DNA of 64,000 nucleotides from Hypomyces perniciosus (Eukaryota > Ascomycota > Sordariomycetes > Hypocreales > Hypocreaceae): positions 1,116,001 to 1,180,000 of the forward strand of contig SPDT01000002.1 of NCBI GenBank assembly GCA_008477525.1, given 5' to 3'. The notes under the pieces are model-generated. The model had not been told where the DNA came from. It ran no database searches and was given only the letters and a program-made list of their open reading frames with translations. The translations under genes and the position numbers were made by a program. This document shows, in pieces, positions 46,442 through 59,300 of the stretch (within the stretch, counting starts at the first letter, position 1; the number at the start of each line of letters is the position of its first letter).

Positions 46442-46621
46442 AAGCCTAAAAGAGTTTTCCTTAAGTCTTAATTAATAGATTACCTTAATAATTATAGTAT
46501 TTCCTTTAATACTACTATAGTATTTATAGCGGGTTTTTATAGTATTTATCCTAATACTTATATTAATACTTTTAGGATTTTTAGCTATCTAAAGCTATTC
46601 CTAGGCTTTTACTGCAAATAC

Positions 46622-47028
46622 TTTGTCGGGGGTAACTAATATACCTAATACACCTATATTTTTCTTATTAACATTTACTTAAAAAAAGTTAGCTATTTAT
46701 TTAAGCAGTTACTTAATTAAAAAAGCATAAAAGTATAAAGATATATAGATAAACCTAGTTTAATATAAAATAACCTTCTTCCCCCTTTAATATATAACCC
46801 TACTTATAAGTATATAGCCGCTAAGGTATATAAAGGTAACTGTTAATTGCTTTTAGCTGCTGGCATTATAATTAAATAATCCGCAGTATCTTTTAGTCTT
46901 TAAATTATTTAATTGCCGCTTTATAGTTCTGTCAGGAGCGCGGTTCTTGCGCTTAATACTAGTTATTGTATATAGGTATATATATATGTTATATATATAT
47001 TTTAGAGTGCCAATTCCCCCTCAACAAA
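46622..47028 (+). mobile_element. 407-bp TIR element, copy A (MITE-like or solo LTR)
   Basis: Begins TTTGTCGGGGG and ends CCCCCTCAACAAA, so the ends are inverted repeats. It is flanked by the 4-bp duplication ATAC on both sides (46618-46621 and 47029-47032). It is the reverse complement of copy B at 47525-47930 throughout, with extra C-to-T and G-to-A changes. It has no coding capacity. Since gypsy solo LTRs can also make 4-bp duplications, a solo-LTR origin remains possible. Confidence 0.7.
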
Positions 47029-47335
47029 ATACTATTACAGTTATAGGAATAATACTATTACTATTTCTATTATATACTATATAGTATATTCTTTATTTTA
47101 ATAGGATATATGTTTAATATTAATAGTATAAGTTAATTTATTAAGGCTTTTAATAGCTTTATTTCCTTAATTAAAGATAATAGCTTTTTTTAGCAGTAAA
47201 AGGATTTATTTATTTAAGTATAAAATATAAAATAAAAGCTTTAAGTATAAAGGGCTTTTATTAAAATAGTAAAGGTATAGTTAAAGGGTTAAAATACTAC
47301 TATAACTTAATTACATAATACTTTAGCTAGCTTAG
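47029..47335. other. AT-rich DNA between copy A and gypsy element 1
   Basis: RIP-like sequence of unknown origin, no ORF. Confidence 0.5.
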
Positions 47336-47972
47336 TATTATAGGCTAGGCTATGTCTCCCCTGGAATTACAACTACGCCGAATCCGGAAATACAACTAAT
47401 ACTAAACTGCTTGCCTAATTAGGAAACCACCTCAGCTATAACCCTATATATATAACTATATAATATATATATAGCTAGTATAAAGCTTCTTTCCTTTAGC
47501 TATAGATAGATAATATAAAGGTGCTTTGTCGAGGGGGAATTGGCACTCCAAAACATACACACAACACATACGCACACCTACACACAACGACTAGTATCGA
47601 GCGCGGGAACCGCGCTCCTGACAGAACTATAAAGCGGCGATTAAGTAATATAAGGATTAAAAGATACTGCAGATTATTTAATCATAATACCGGCAGCTAA
47701 AAGCAATTAACAGTTACCTTTATACGCCTTAGCGACTATATTTTTACAGGTGGGGTTATATATTAAAGGGGGAAAAAGGTTACTGTTTATTAAATTAAGT
47801 CTATCTGTATATCTTTATACTCCTGCGCTTTCCTAATCCAGTAGCTGCTTAAATAAACAGCCAACCTTTCTCAGGTAAGTTAATAAGAAAAATGCTAGTG
47901 CGTTAAGTATATCAGTTACCCCCGACAAAGTGCTTTAACTGTATACTTTCTAATTAAGCTATACCTATTATA
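47336..47972 (+). repeat. 5' LTR of gypsy element 1, interrupted by a 406-bp insertion
   Basis: Matches the 3' LTR at 53016-53241 from TATTATAGGCTAGG to the end TATTATA (TGTTACA in the 3' copy). The match breaks at GTGC 47521-47524 and resumes at GTGC 47931-47934, so removing the insert and one GTGC restores about 227 bp. The two LTRs carry different transitions. Confidence 0.85.
47525..47930 (-). mobile_element. 406-bp TIR element, copy B, inserted in an LTR
   Basis: Starts TTTGTCGAGGGGG and ends CCCCCGACAAA; target duplication GTGC on both sides. The empty site is present in the other LTR at about 53200 (aggtgccttaac), which proves insertion. Inverted relative to copy A. It keeps normal GC, including the palindromic gcgcgggaaccgcgc, so it is hardly mutated. 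Confidence 0.8.
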
Positions 47973-50900
47973 TATTTATAGCTTAGCTACTATTTAGCTA
48001 GTAAGTAATAGAACTTTTACTGTAAAAGGAAAATAGTGAATTTTAAAGACTAAGCCTTTAAGGGCAATAATATATAGTTGCAGATTAAGTAAGCTATTTT
48101 ACCTTTATAAAAATAAATAACTATATTAATAAAAAAGCTAGACTTTATAGTATTAGCGATTTAAAGGCTAAATAGCTAAGAAAATAAGATATTATTCCTT
48201 TTATAACTTAAATAAAAACTTATATAGGCTATAATTATAAAGCCTGCATTAACCTTTATAATAAAGTTTATATAAACTCTTAAAGTTAAAAGGAAGCTAC
48301 TTTTTAACTTATTTAAATTTTTAAGAAAATAAAAAGAGTATATTATATAGGTATAAAATATATACAAAAAGCTTAAACTTAATAAAGAGTTTTATAATAG
48401 TAATAGAGAATAATAATATTTTATTAACTTTTACTTAAATATTATATTTAAATAAATAATCGGTATTTATTATATATTAAAAGGAACTCATAAAAACTAT
48501 AACCTAATAGAATTTATATAATATTTAGACTATATTTATAAAGATTAAAGACTTTAAAACTAAACTATATACAAGCTATATACTTTTAAAAAAAAAGATA
48601 AGACTTTACTTTTATTTTCTTTTCTTTACTTTAAATAAAAGCTTTTTAATGTAGGCAATAATAATTAAGCTAATTAAGCTAAAAATTCTTTTTTAAAGGA
48701 GTATTATCTTTAAAGCTATAATTCTATTTAAAAATAGTAAACTTACTGTTTATTTATATTAAATAGTTTATTAAAGTTTAAAATATTACTAGCTGCCTTA
48801 AATAATTAAATCTAGACTAATAGAATATAAAAGCTGCTTTAATAGGCTACTTTTAGCAGAAAAAGTATAATAAACTTTAACTATATTGCACTTGAAAGGA
48901 TTATATATAAATAGTTAATAAAAAGGGTAATATTTAAATAAAAGGTATAAACTATATAAAGAACTAGCGTTAATACAGCTTTTTAATAAGTAAGGCAAAT
49001 ACTGTTAAAAAGATTATATATTATTATTATAGGAAAGAGGGATATATTGCCTAGTTTTATAAAAAAGGCTATAAAGCCTAGGTATATTAGGTTTAGATTA
49101 TTAACTGTAAGTTTAATAATAATAACTAGTATATTAATAGTAAAAAAGACAGTAACTTTAATAATAAGTTAAAAGATTAACTTTAATATAAAGTTAGGCG
49201 TTAAAGCTTATAAAGGAAGAACTAAAAGGATAAAAGGAGTATTAGACTATAAATCCAGTAAAAGTAAAGCTCTATACAATCTGTGTAGATAAGTAACCTT
49301 ATATACTATATAACAAGGAGTTTAAAGAGTAAATAACTAGTAAATTAGTAATATTATAAGCTAAAATAAAGAATATATTTATTATAGTATTATTTAATAT
49401 TAGCTATAACTTTTATACTATTATAAACTCCTTTTTTGCCTAAAAGTTATACCTCCTATAAATTAAAATTATTAAAAGGAAGATTAAAATATTTACTAAG
49501 ATTTATAAAAAAGTAGAAATTAGCTATATTACTATTATTTACCTAAATCTATACAGCTATATTAAATATTGATATGCTTATATAGTATATAAACTAAACT
49601 ATAACCTAACCTTTAATAAACTTTAGGTTAAAGTTAATTAAATAATATATAATATAGTTAAAAAGGAAGTTAACTATAGAAAAGCTAGCTTATAGCTATA
49701 ATTTATAGATAAAGAGGAGCCTGGGAATATTAAAGCTATATAAAAAGCCTAGCTTATATTAGCTTTAATATAATAAGCAAAATACTGCTATATTAAAAGG
49801 AATAGCGAAAAGGAAATATATTTCTTTTAAGCTATTAGTTTATTTAATATTACAAAAGCACTTTAATTTAAAAAACCTATAAATCTTTAGGAATATATTC
49901 CCTTTAAACTATATAAAGAGTTTTATTTACTATTTTCTATAAAAAAAGCTATTAAGCTTTTACTATACTGCCTTGAAGTTAATTTACAGATTCCTTTAAA
50001 AGTTAATAAATATAGTAAAGAATTAAAACTCTGTTAAGGCCCCTTTTATAGTATATTATATAAAAAACTATTAATATTACAAAAGACTGTCTTTAATTTA
50101 TTTAATAAAGGATTTATTTAAGCTAGCAGTTTAGCCGCTATAGCCTTTATCCTTTTAATCTAGAAACTTAAAAAAGGAATTCGCTTTTATATAGACTACT
50201 GCGCTTTAAATGCAATAATGCAGTAAGATTATTACCCTTTTCCCTTTTTTTCAAAAACCTTGAATAGTTTAATAAACGTAAAGTAGTTTATAAAGCTAGA
50301 TATAGTAGCTGTATATTATAAAATTAAGATCGTGAAAGGAAAAGAATATAAAACTGTATTTTATATATACTATAGCCTATATAAATAACAGGTAATTCTT
50401 TTTAGATTTACTAATGCATTAACAGTATTTTAATAATATATTAACTAGGTACTATACCCCTTTTTAAGTAACTTTATATCTATATACTTTAATAATATCT
50501 TAATTTATATTGACAGGTTATAAAAGGATTATATAAAAAAGGTCTAGCGAGTTTTACACGCTTTTACTAATACTAGGCTATACCTAAATCCTAGGAAGTG
50601 CGCGTTTATATAAAAAGAGATTAAATACTTTAAGTTTATTATATATACCAGTAAAGGAATTGCCTATGACTTTAAAAAGTAGCGAGCTATTAGTGAGTAG
50701 TAGGCATTTATAATAGTAATAGGAGTTTAAAGCTTCTTTAACTTTACTAATTACTATTAGATATTTATTCCTAGGTTCTTTTAAATAGTTTACCTGCTTA
50801 TAAAGCTGATTAAAAAAGGGACTTTTTTTAATGGAAAAGTATAGAAAAAGTAGTTTTTTAAAAGCTTAAATACCTCTTTATTAAAGCCCTTATACTATAA

Positions 50901-53015
50901 GCTTAAAATCTTATAAAATATACCTTTATTAAAGTAAACTATTTAAAATATACTTTAAAAGGAGTCTTTTATAAAAAATAAAAAGGGAGAACGCTATACT
51001 ATAATTGATTATTTATAAAAGTTAAACTCTATTAAATATAATTATTTTATTTATAATAAAGAAATACTAGTAGTAATTTACTATTTAGAAAAATAAAGAG
51101 CAGAGCTATATAACTGTAACCCTTTTATAGTTATTTTAAATTATAAGAATTTGCAGTTTTTTATAATATATAGGAAACTCTTTAAATAATAAATGCATTA
51201 AGTAAAAAAAACTTTTAGTTTAATTTTACAATTTAATATAGGCTAGGCAGTAAAGTAGCTGCTTTTAATATATTAAACTATAAAAAATAAAACCTTTTAT
51301 TTAATAAAGGTAATAAGCGCCAATTAAACTATTATATATAATTTATCTTAATTGTATTAATAATATAGCAATTTAAAAATAGCAATACTAATCTCCTTTT
51401 AATATATATATTTAATGGAAATAAGGAATTATAGGATTTATAGAACCTAATAATTTAAAAGGATCTGGTATATTAATAGGTATATAGTATAGTTAAAAAG
51501 GAAAAGTGCTCCTTCCCTGTAAACCTTTAATTTAAAGTATAGATATTAGAATATATAATTAATCAAAAATAAAGATTAATATTTTAAGATTATATTTAAA
51601 TATTAGCCATAATTAAAAAAGAAGGTAAAACGCTATGCATTAATATTATATAAATAAAATATAATACTATAGTCTTAGGCTATTTAAGTTATAATAGAAC
51701 TTTAGTTATTATTTTTTATAGGTTCTTTTAGCTAAAAATTAGCAGTATCGTTTAATAATTCCTTTATAACTGCAGTATACATAGAAAAGGAAAGGTATAG
51801 AGAAGCTATAAGTAAAGACTCTTTAAACTATTACCTATTCTTTAATATATCTGCAGTAACTTAACTATAAACTTTATAGTTAACCTATTACCTATAGGAT
51901 TAATATAAATATAATACTTTTAGGTTATTATTAATTAATTTGTTAAAAATATTACCTTTAAAGTAATAAAGAGTATAAAGGTAGAAGTATATATAAAGAG
52001 GTTTCTTTAATATTATTATTAGTTTTATAAGATACTTTAATTTATAGTTAATAATTAAGGATTTAATTAGACTAGCTGCTTTTAAAGAGCTTTCTGTAAA
52101 CTAATAGAAACCTAGCAATATTTAAGTATAGTATATTACCTATAAACTAATAGTAGATTAAAGAGGAGTAATTAAAAGATTTAAATATACTTTAAAGTAT
52201 ATATAAATTACTTTTACAGCGATTAAGGAGACCTTTTCTTAGTAGTGTAACTAGCTTTAAATAACTGCAAATATATAGTTATTTAAATAAGCCCCTTTTT
52301 CTTTAAGTATAGCTATTATATAAAACCCCTGTAATTATATATAAAAAAAAATAAAGCTATTAAATTAATGGATTAAAAAGAGAAGGCTATAAAAGAATTA
52401 GTTAAAAGATTAAAAAAAGTAACTGCCTTTACCTAAATAGTATTTACTGCTATATAATAATACTATAAAGACTTTATAAATTAACAGCAAAGCCCTTTTA
52501 AAAGATATAAAGTAAAAGATAAAGTTTAGCTATACTTTAATAACTATAATACTCCCTGGCCTTTTAAAAAGTTTAATGCTTTATATTATAAATATATAGT
52601 AATAAAGGTTATTAGCTTTTATATAGTAGAACTGGGTATATTAATTAATATATACTTGCGATTTTATATTAATCTATTAAAAAAGCAGCCAATAACCTTT
52701 TTTCAGGGCAGATTTTAAATAACCTTTAACTATTACCAATATATGTAGATAGCGAGGATAAATGGGAAGTTAAAGAGGTCTTTTGCGTAAAGATTAAGCG
52801 GTAAGGTTACACCTTTTTCCGCGAAGTATTAATATAGTGGAAAGGATATATAAAGCTAACCTAGGAACTAATATATATATTTAAAAATATAGCAGCCTTT
52901 AATGACTATATATCTAAATATAGCCTAATTAAATCTAATAATAGGCCATTTAATAGCTATATACTAGCGAAGTAATAGCGCTTAAAGAGAGAGCTATTAT
53001 AAAAAGGGGGGGTAA

Positions 53016-53241
53016 TATTATAGGCTAGGCTATATCTCCTAGAATTACAATTATACTGAATCTGGAAATACAACTAATACTAGACCGCTTGCCTAATTAG
53101 GAAACCACCTCGGCTACAACCCTATATGCATAACTATATAATATATATATAGCTAGTATAGAGCTTCCTTCCTTCAGCTATAGATAGACAATATAGAGGT
53201 GCCTTAACTGTGTACTTTCCAGTTAAGCTATGCCTGTTACA
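53016..53241 (+). repeat. 3' LTR of gypsy element 1
   Basis: 226 bp from TATTATAGGCTAGG to TGTTACA, directly after the purine tract. It has the uninterrupted version of the site where the 5' LTR carries copy B. Confidence 0.85.
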
Positions 53242-56121
53242 CTAAAGAATATTTAAAGTAAATTTTAAATTATTAAAATAATTATTTTTAAAACTTAAAT
53301 ATAAATGAAATACTTTAACTTAATATAATTATTTTTAGGGCTTTATATAAAGTATAGATATATAAAATAAAAGTATTAGTAAATTTTTTAGTATTAAATA
53401 TATAAATAAAGATAAAATAATATATTGTTATTAAATAGTATACTATTATAAAGATATTTTTATAGACTAAACTTTATTAATTATAGTTAAGCAGTAATAT
53501 AATATAGTTTATTAAAATATTATTTTAAGCTTAAAATAGTATTAATAATAGTTTTAAAAATCTTAAAGGAATAGATTTATTTAACTTTACTTAAAAGTAT
53601 AAGTTATAACTTTTAATAAAAGTATTAAGATTAATTAATATTTACAGCTATTAATATATATAGTTAAAAAAGTTTAGTATTTTTATTTATCCTAAATATC
53701 CCTTTAGCTTAAAAAAGTATATTTAATATATAATTTATATCTTTACTTTATCTATTAATAAAAGAAAAAGTTATTTTTAGTAATATATTTAATTATTGCA
53801 GATTTAAAAGTTTTATATTACTGCCTTTAAATTACTTTAAATACTTTCAAGCTATTATTAAATAATTAAGTCTTAAAGCGCCTATATTATAATACTCGCT
53901 ATATTAATATTTTATAGGCTTTATTAATTATTTTATTAATTAATATCTCTACGTTCAAAATTAAAGTATTAATTATTATAGTAAATAAACTTTTATTATT
54001 TATACTTTCTGTTATATTAATATAAGTATAAAGATTAAAGCGGCTTTTTAAAGTAAGGTTTTCTTTTTTTTTAATTAACTATTATTTTAGTTTAATTTTA
54101 CTGGGATATTTTAAAACCTTTTATTTAATGTATTAAGCTTTACTACTTTTAACTTAAGCCAATAAATAATTTAGAAATTATACTAGGATAAGAATTTAGA
54201 TTAATAGATTTATTTTTAATTAAATACTTCAATAGTTATAAAGTATTCTAGGTTTTTATAATCTATAATAATTTTAAATTTATTTTCTATACTTTAAAGC
54301 TTAAAGCACTATTCTTTTAATAATTTAATAATAGTTAATAGTTTTTTATTATAAATTTTATAATTATATTTAATAAGTAAATACTTTAATAAAAAATATA
54401 TTATTAATTATAAGATATTATTTTTATTATATTAAAAGAACATACTATTAAATGCCTAATTTAAAGTATTTATTTCTAGGACTATCTGTTTATTATAGTT
54501 AAAGAAAGTAAAGATTAAAGCAGTTATAAATTAGGTTTTAAAACAGTTAAATGCAGTAGTATAAAGTTTTATTTAATTCTATAATATGTATTTTCTTAAA
54601 AGGCTATTTAAAGGTTTATAAATATTAAAAAAGTCTTTAATAAACTGCTAATAAAAATTTATAAAGCCTAGGAAGTATTAGAGTTTACAGAGATTTAAAG
54701 GTCTCTTTTAACTTATAATTGCAGCTATTTTTTTAAAGTCTATTTTAATATTATTATTTATAATAATTAAATTAAAGTACTTTATTTTTATTATTTTAAA
54801 TTTACATTTTTTAATATTACTTTAAAGACCTGCATTAATTAATTTATTTATAACTTTTTAAATCTATTATTAATATTCTTTTTATATAATTAAAGAAATT
54901 AAAATATTATTAAAGTAAACTATATAAATTTTATTAAATAAATTATATAAAGAATAGTTAATATAATATTAAAAAAAGGCTAAGGCATTATAAAGACTAA
55001 AAGGTATAATAAAGGTTTTAAATAGCCTAAATTAGGTTATAAATACTATTTTTTATTTATATCCCTTTATAATTTTAAATTTATTAAAGGCAGTTATTAT
55101 ATTTAATTTAATATAAAATCTAGTATTATATAAAGTATTTAATATCTTTTAAATTAATAGTAATAAATAGCGATTCTTTATAGTAATATTATTAAAGCTT
55201 TAATAGTTTTAATAAATATAGATGCCTTTTTTAAGTTTTATAATAAAAAGTAAAAAGCAGTATATTTTACTTTAAATTCCCTAATAAATCCTTTAATCAA
55301 GTTTTTATTTAGCTATTTTTTTATAACTTAATGTTTATTTAATTATATTAAGCGGTCTTTTTAATATAGTGGTCTTTTTTTAATAAAAAATTAATTTTAT
55401 AATCTTATAATCTTTTAAAGGGAAGTTTATTTACTAGTATTAAAAGGAAGCTAATAATTTTATTTTATAGTTAATTAAAAAGTTTCTTTTAAATATTACT
55501 TTTTATTAATTCTAGCTTTACTTTTATAAATTTATTAATATTAGATTTTAATATCCCTTAAAGGTATTTTTTATTATAGCAGTATATAAGAAAATTATAA
55601 AAAGCTATAAAGAATAATACTTATACTGCTATAAACCTAACTTTATTTTTATAATATATTCATAAAGGTATTTTTATTAAACTTTAATAATTAATATACT
55701 TTATATTCTTACTTTTATATATTTTCTGCTAGGTCTATTTAAGTTAATTTTATATATTAGGCAGATAAGTCTTTATAAAACTAAATAAATAATATTGCAG
55801 CAAATATTTAAATGTTTATTAAATTAAATTGCTTATATAGCGTTACTACTATAGGTTTATTAAATATTAATATATTTAATTTCAAGAGTTATACTAGGTT
55901 ATATTAATATAGACATTAATAGTTACTGGCTATAGGCATTATTAAAACTAATATTAAAAGCTTATTTAATATTATCTATACTTTAATCTTTAATCCTTTA
56001 TAGTTATTAGGTTAATAAATATAGTAGTAATTTTACTTTAATATTAATATAATGTTAATATATAGGTCCCTTTCTTTTTATTAAAGTATTATTTCTTTTA
56101 GTATATTTTTAATATAGGCTT
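53242..56121 (-). mobile_element. RIP-degraded gypsy relic 2
   Basis: Almost pure A/T. The minus-strand reading at 54240-54263 gives DYKNLEYF (RNase H motif with His-to-Tyr), followed by FLSQYNF-like and LNTLNKRF segments of the connection region. No LTRs of its own are found in the window; element 2 at 56127 is inserted at or next to its end. Confidence 0.5.
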
Positions 56122-56126
56122 AAAAC

Positions 56127-56396
56127 TATAATAGGCGTAGCCTCTTACAGTAACTGATAATAAAGCGCTGTAGAATTGTCTATTTAAAGCTAAGGAGCGA
56201 GGGAATAGGAAAGGGGACTATCTAGCTATATATATATTAATTTATAGTGCAGTAGTATATATACGCATAGGCTTAAGGCTTCTATGCAGTGCCTAATATA
56301 TATATATCTATATTAGCTAGTTTAGGAGATATAGGGAATTATAGTGCTGGGCTTAGTATTGCTAAAGCCCTTTTTAATTAGGTCTAACCTATAATA
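56127..56396 (-). repeat. 3' LTR of gypsy element 2
   Basis: 270 bp, more strongly C-to-T/G-to-A changed than its partner: cccgtaata of the right LTR is cctataata here. Confidence 0.85.
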
Positions 56397-59300
56397 TTAC
56401 CCCCCTATTAAACCAGTTATTTCCTATATTTCTTTTTCGCTAAAGCGCATTCCTTTAAAGGCCTATCTGCAGTCTTAATTAGCCTATATCTCTTTATATA
56501 AGCATTTAAGGCAGCTATATTTTTTAAAGAAATAGTAAGCTTTTAGGTTAGCTTTATATACCCCTTTTAATATATAAGCGCTTCGCGGAAAAAGCTGCAG
56601 CTTTATTTCTTTATTTTAATATAAAAGATCTCTTTTACCTCCTATTTATCTTTACCTTTAATATATATAAAAGGGGGTTCAGGGTTATTATTTTATTGCC
56701 TAGGTAAAGGGTTATTTACTGTTTATCATAGTAGGTTAATATAAAAGCGTAAATAGATTCTTATAAGTATATTTAACTTAACTATATAAAGGTTAAATAC
56801 TTTTACTATTAAGTATTTATAGTAAAGAGTATTTAGCTTTTTATTAAAGTATAGGGATTTATAGTTATTAAAATAAAGCTATACTTTATCTTTAACTTTA
56901 AATCTTTTAGTTAATCTTTTATATTTATTAGCAGTATTTTTATATTATTACTATATTACTGCTAAGTTGGCTTATATAAAGGATATACTATCTTTTAAGC
57001 GTTAAAGTAATTCTTTTACTTAGCGCTTATCTAGATCTATAATCTCTTGCTCTATATTTTAACTATAATATAGTAGGAATACTTTAATATAATAGCTATA
57101 CTTAAAGAAAAAGGGGCTTAACTAGGTTGCAGAGCTTATACAGTTATTTAATACTAGTTAAACTGCTGGGAGCTAATCTCCTTAATCTTTTTAACTGTAG
57201 TTAATATATGCCTGTAGATATATTTAGATTTCTTAGTTTATTTACTTTAGGCCGCTATTGGTTTACAGGTAGTATATAGTATTAAGCTATTATTTTATTC
57301 CTGCTAATTAATAAAACGCTCTTTAAAAATTATTAGTTTAATTAAAGCCTTTATTGCTTATAATAAACCTAAGTATACTGTAAAATCGATAGTAGCATTA
57401 AAGGAAGCGCTGCGCGCAGGCGTTTACATTTATACTTTTTATAGCTTTAAATATAACTGCTTTAATAAGCCAATCTACTATTACTTCTTAATATTAAGCG
57501 TTAAAGGGATTAGTTAAAGGAAACTTAATAATAAAATCTATCGCTAAGTCGCTTTATATATATAAAGGGATTAGTAAAGGTTTAAAAAGACTGCATTTCT
57601 AGGTCTTTTAATACTGCCCTTTTCCATAAATATTACAGTTTTTTATAAATTAATATATAGTTTAAGAAAAGCTAGGCTAATAGAATCTTTAAACTATAAT
57701 CGCAAGTATACTATTTTAATTAAAGTAGCTGGCTATTACTGTATTATATTTGGCTTATATAATATATATATAGTGTAATCTTTACTTTATCTGCTTTTAC
57801 TGGAATTTAAATTTAATTGCAAAAAGTAAAGCAGGATTAGTTATTATTTATATATTTTATAATCTAAACCTTTAATTAAAGGTTAAAGGGGAAGCTATAT
57901 TTTTGTAACTTTACTATTATATATACCCTTTAATAGTTAAGGTTAATTTATATTAACTAGTCTTAAAGTTACTGCAGTTTTAGGTTATTATTAAATACTT
58001 ATATTTAAAGAATTAAGCTATTAGTAACTTTTAGTTAATAGATTACTTTTAAAGTTGCAGGGAGTAGCTATATATAATAGCTTTACTCCTGCTTATTATT
58101 TTTATTTTCCGGCTAATCTTGTTTTTAGCGGCTAAATGCATTAAAGACTATTACTTTATTGCTGGGCTAGTATTGTATAATTATATTAAATTGCGAGAGG
58201 AATTTAGCTTAATAAGTCTGCCTCTTTAAAAGCTTCCAGTGCATTATAAAGTACTATAGATTTTTATAATTTAAAATTATAGTAAAGGGTTTACAGCTTT
58301 ATAGCTTAGCCTTTTATTCTTTTAAGCAGTAAATAATAGCTAATATTTTTTTATTATAAATTAAATAATTATATTTAACTAAGCTTAGTTTTTATAAATA
58401 GTATATAATTATATTATATTTTCCCTGCTTATCCTTTTATAATAATATACCTTCAAGTATATACTTTAAATAGTTAAGTTTAATAATTATCTTTTTACTT
58501 AAACTTTATATTTAAAGTATTAAAGCTTTATAAAAGTAGCGCTTTAATTCTTTAAAAGCAGCTTTTTTATTATCTCTTTATTAAAAGGGAACCCTTTTTT
58601 TATTAAATAAGTAAAGGGGAGTACTATATATAAAAAGCTAAAGATAAAAATATAGTAATAGTTCGCGAATTTAAAGAAGCTTTATATGCGTATTATTAAT
58701 GTAAAGGCTGTTTATTTATATATTATTTACTGCTTTTTAAGGTTATAGGCAATACCTTTCCCTACTAAAATAATAAAGCTAAAGTATTTAACCTCTTTTT
58801 AGGTAAAAGAGTATTTTATTAAATTAAAGTATAAGCTAGTGTCTGCAAAAGTGCAGAGTATATATTATACTTTTTTTATATAATTTTTAAATAAGCTATT
58901 TAAATATATTACAATATTATTAATATATATAGTAGTGAAATTATTTAAAAAAGGGTAAAATATATAGTTAATAAACTATTAGAATATGTTAGGGCGCTAG
59001 TAAGCTTAAATAATATAACTTTCTATTTATATAATTTATAATATATATAGAATGCAGTTTTATATTTATCCCTTTTTGTAATATAGATTTTATAAAAAGC
59101 AGCTATTACATTTAGTTTAGTAAACTACTTTATTTAAGCGAGGCTATTTAGTATCTTTATAAATAAAGGTAAAGTGTAGTAGTTTTATTTTATAATTATA
59201 TTAAGAGTATAGTAGTTTATATAGAAACGCACTCCTCTTTTTAACTTATAAGTAAAAAGTATAGGTATAGCGGCAGTTAAGCTATTAGTGCAAATAAACC

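Larger units (their letters stand above)
47336..53241 (+). mobile_element. Ty3/gypsy chromovirus 1, RIP-inactivated
   Basis: Full element with LTRs of about 226 bp at both ends and a purine tract AAAAAGGGGGGG at 53001-53012 just before the 3' LTR. The internal 5.04 kb is stop-ridden, but pol order is readable on the plus strand. At 50180-50215 a reverse transcriptase start reads FYIDYCALNA. The active-site box at 50485-50496 reads YFNN in place of YxDD, where both Asp-to-Asn changes are G-to-A. Integrase-like sequence follows at about 51850-52330, then a chromodomain-like EWEVEEV...FFREV...WKGY at about 52760-52850. Chromodomain plus gypsy pol defines chromoviruses, which target heterochromatin. 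No target duplication is clear. Confidence 0.85.

Noticed and set aside
48176..48367. 63-codon ORF in AT-rich DNA
   Set aside because: Phe/Tyr/Ile/Lys/Asn-rich product typical of chance ORFs in A/T sequence, inside gypsy element 1.
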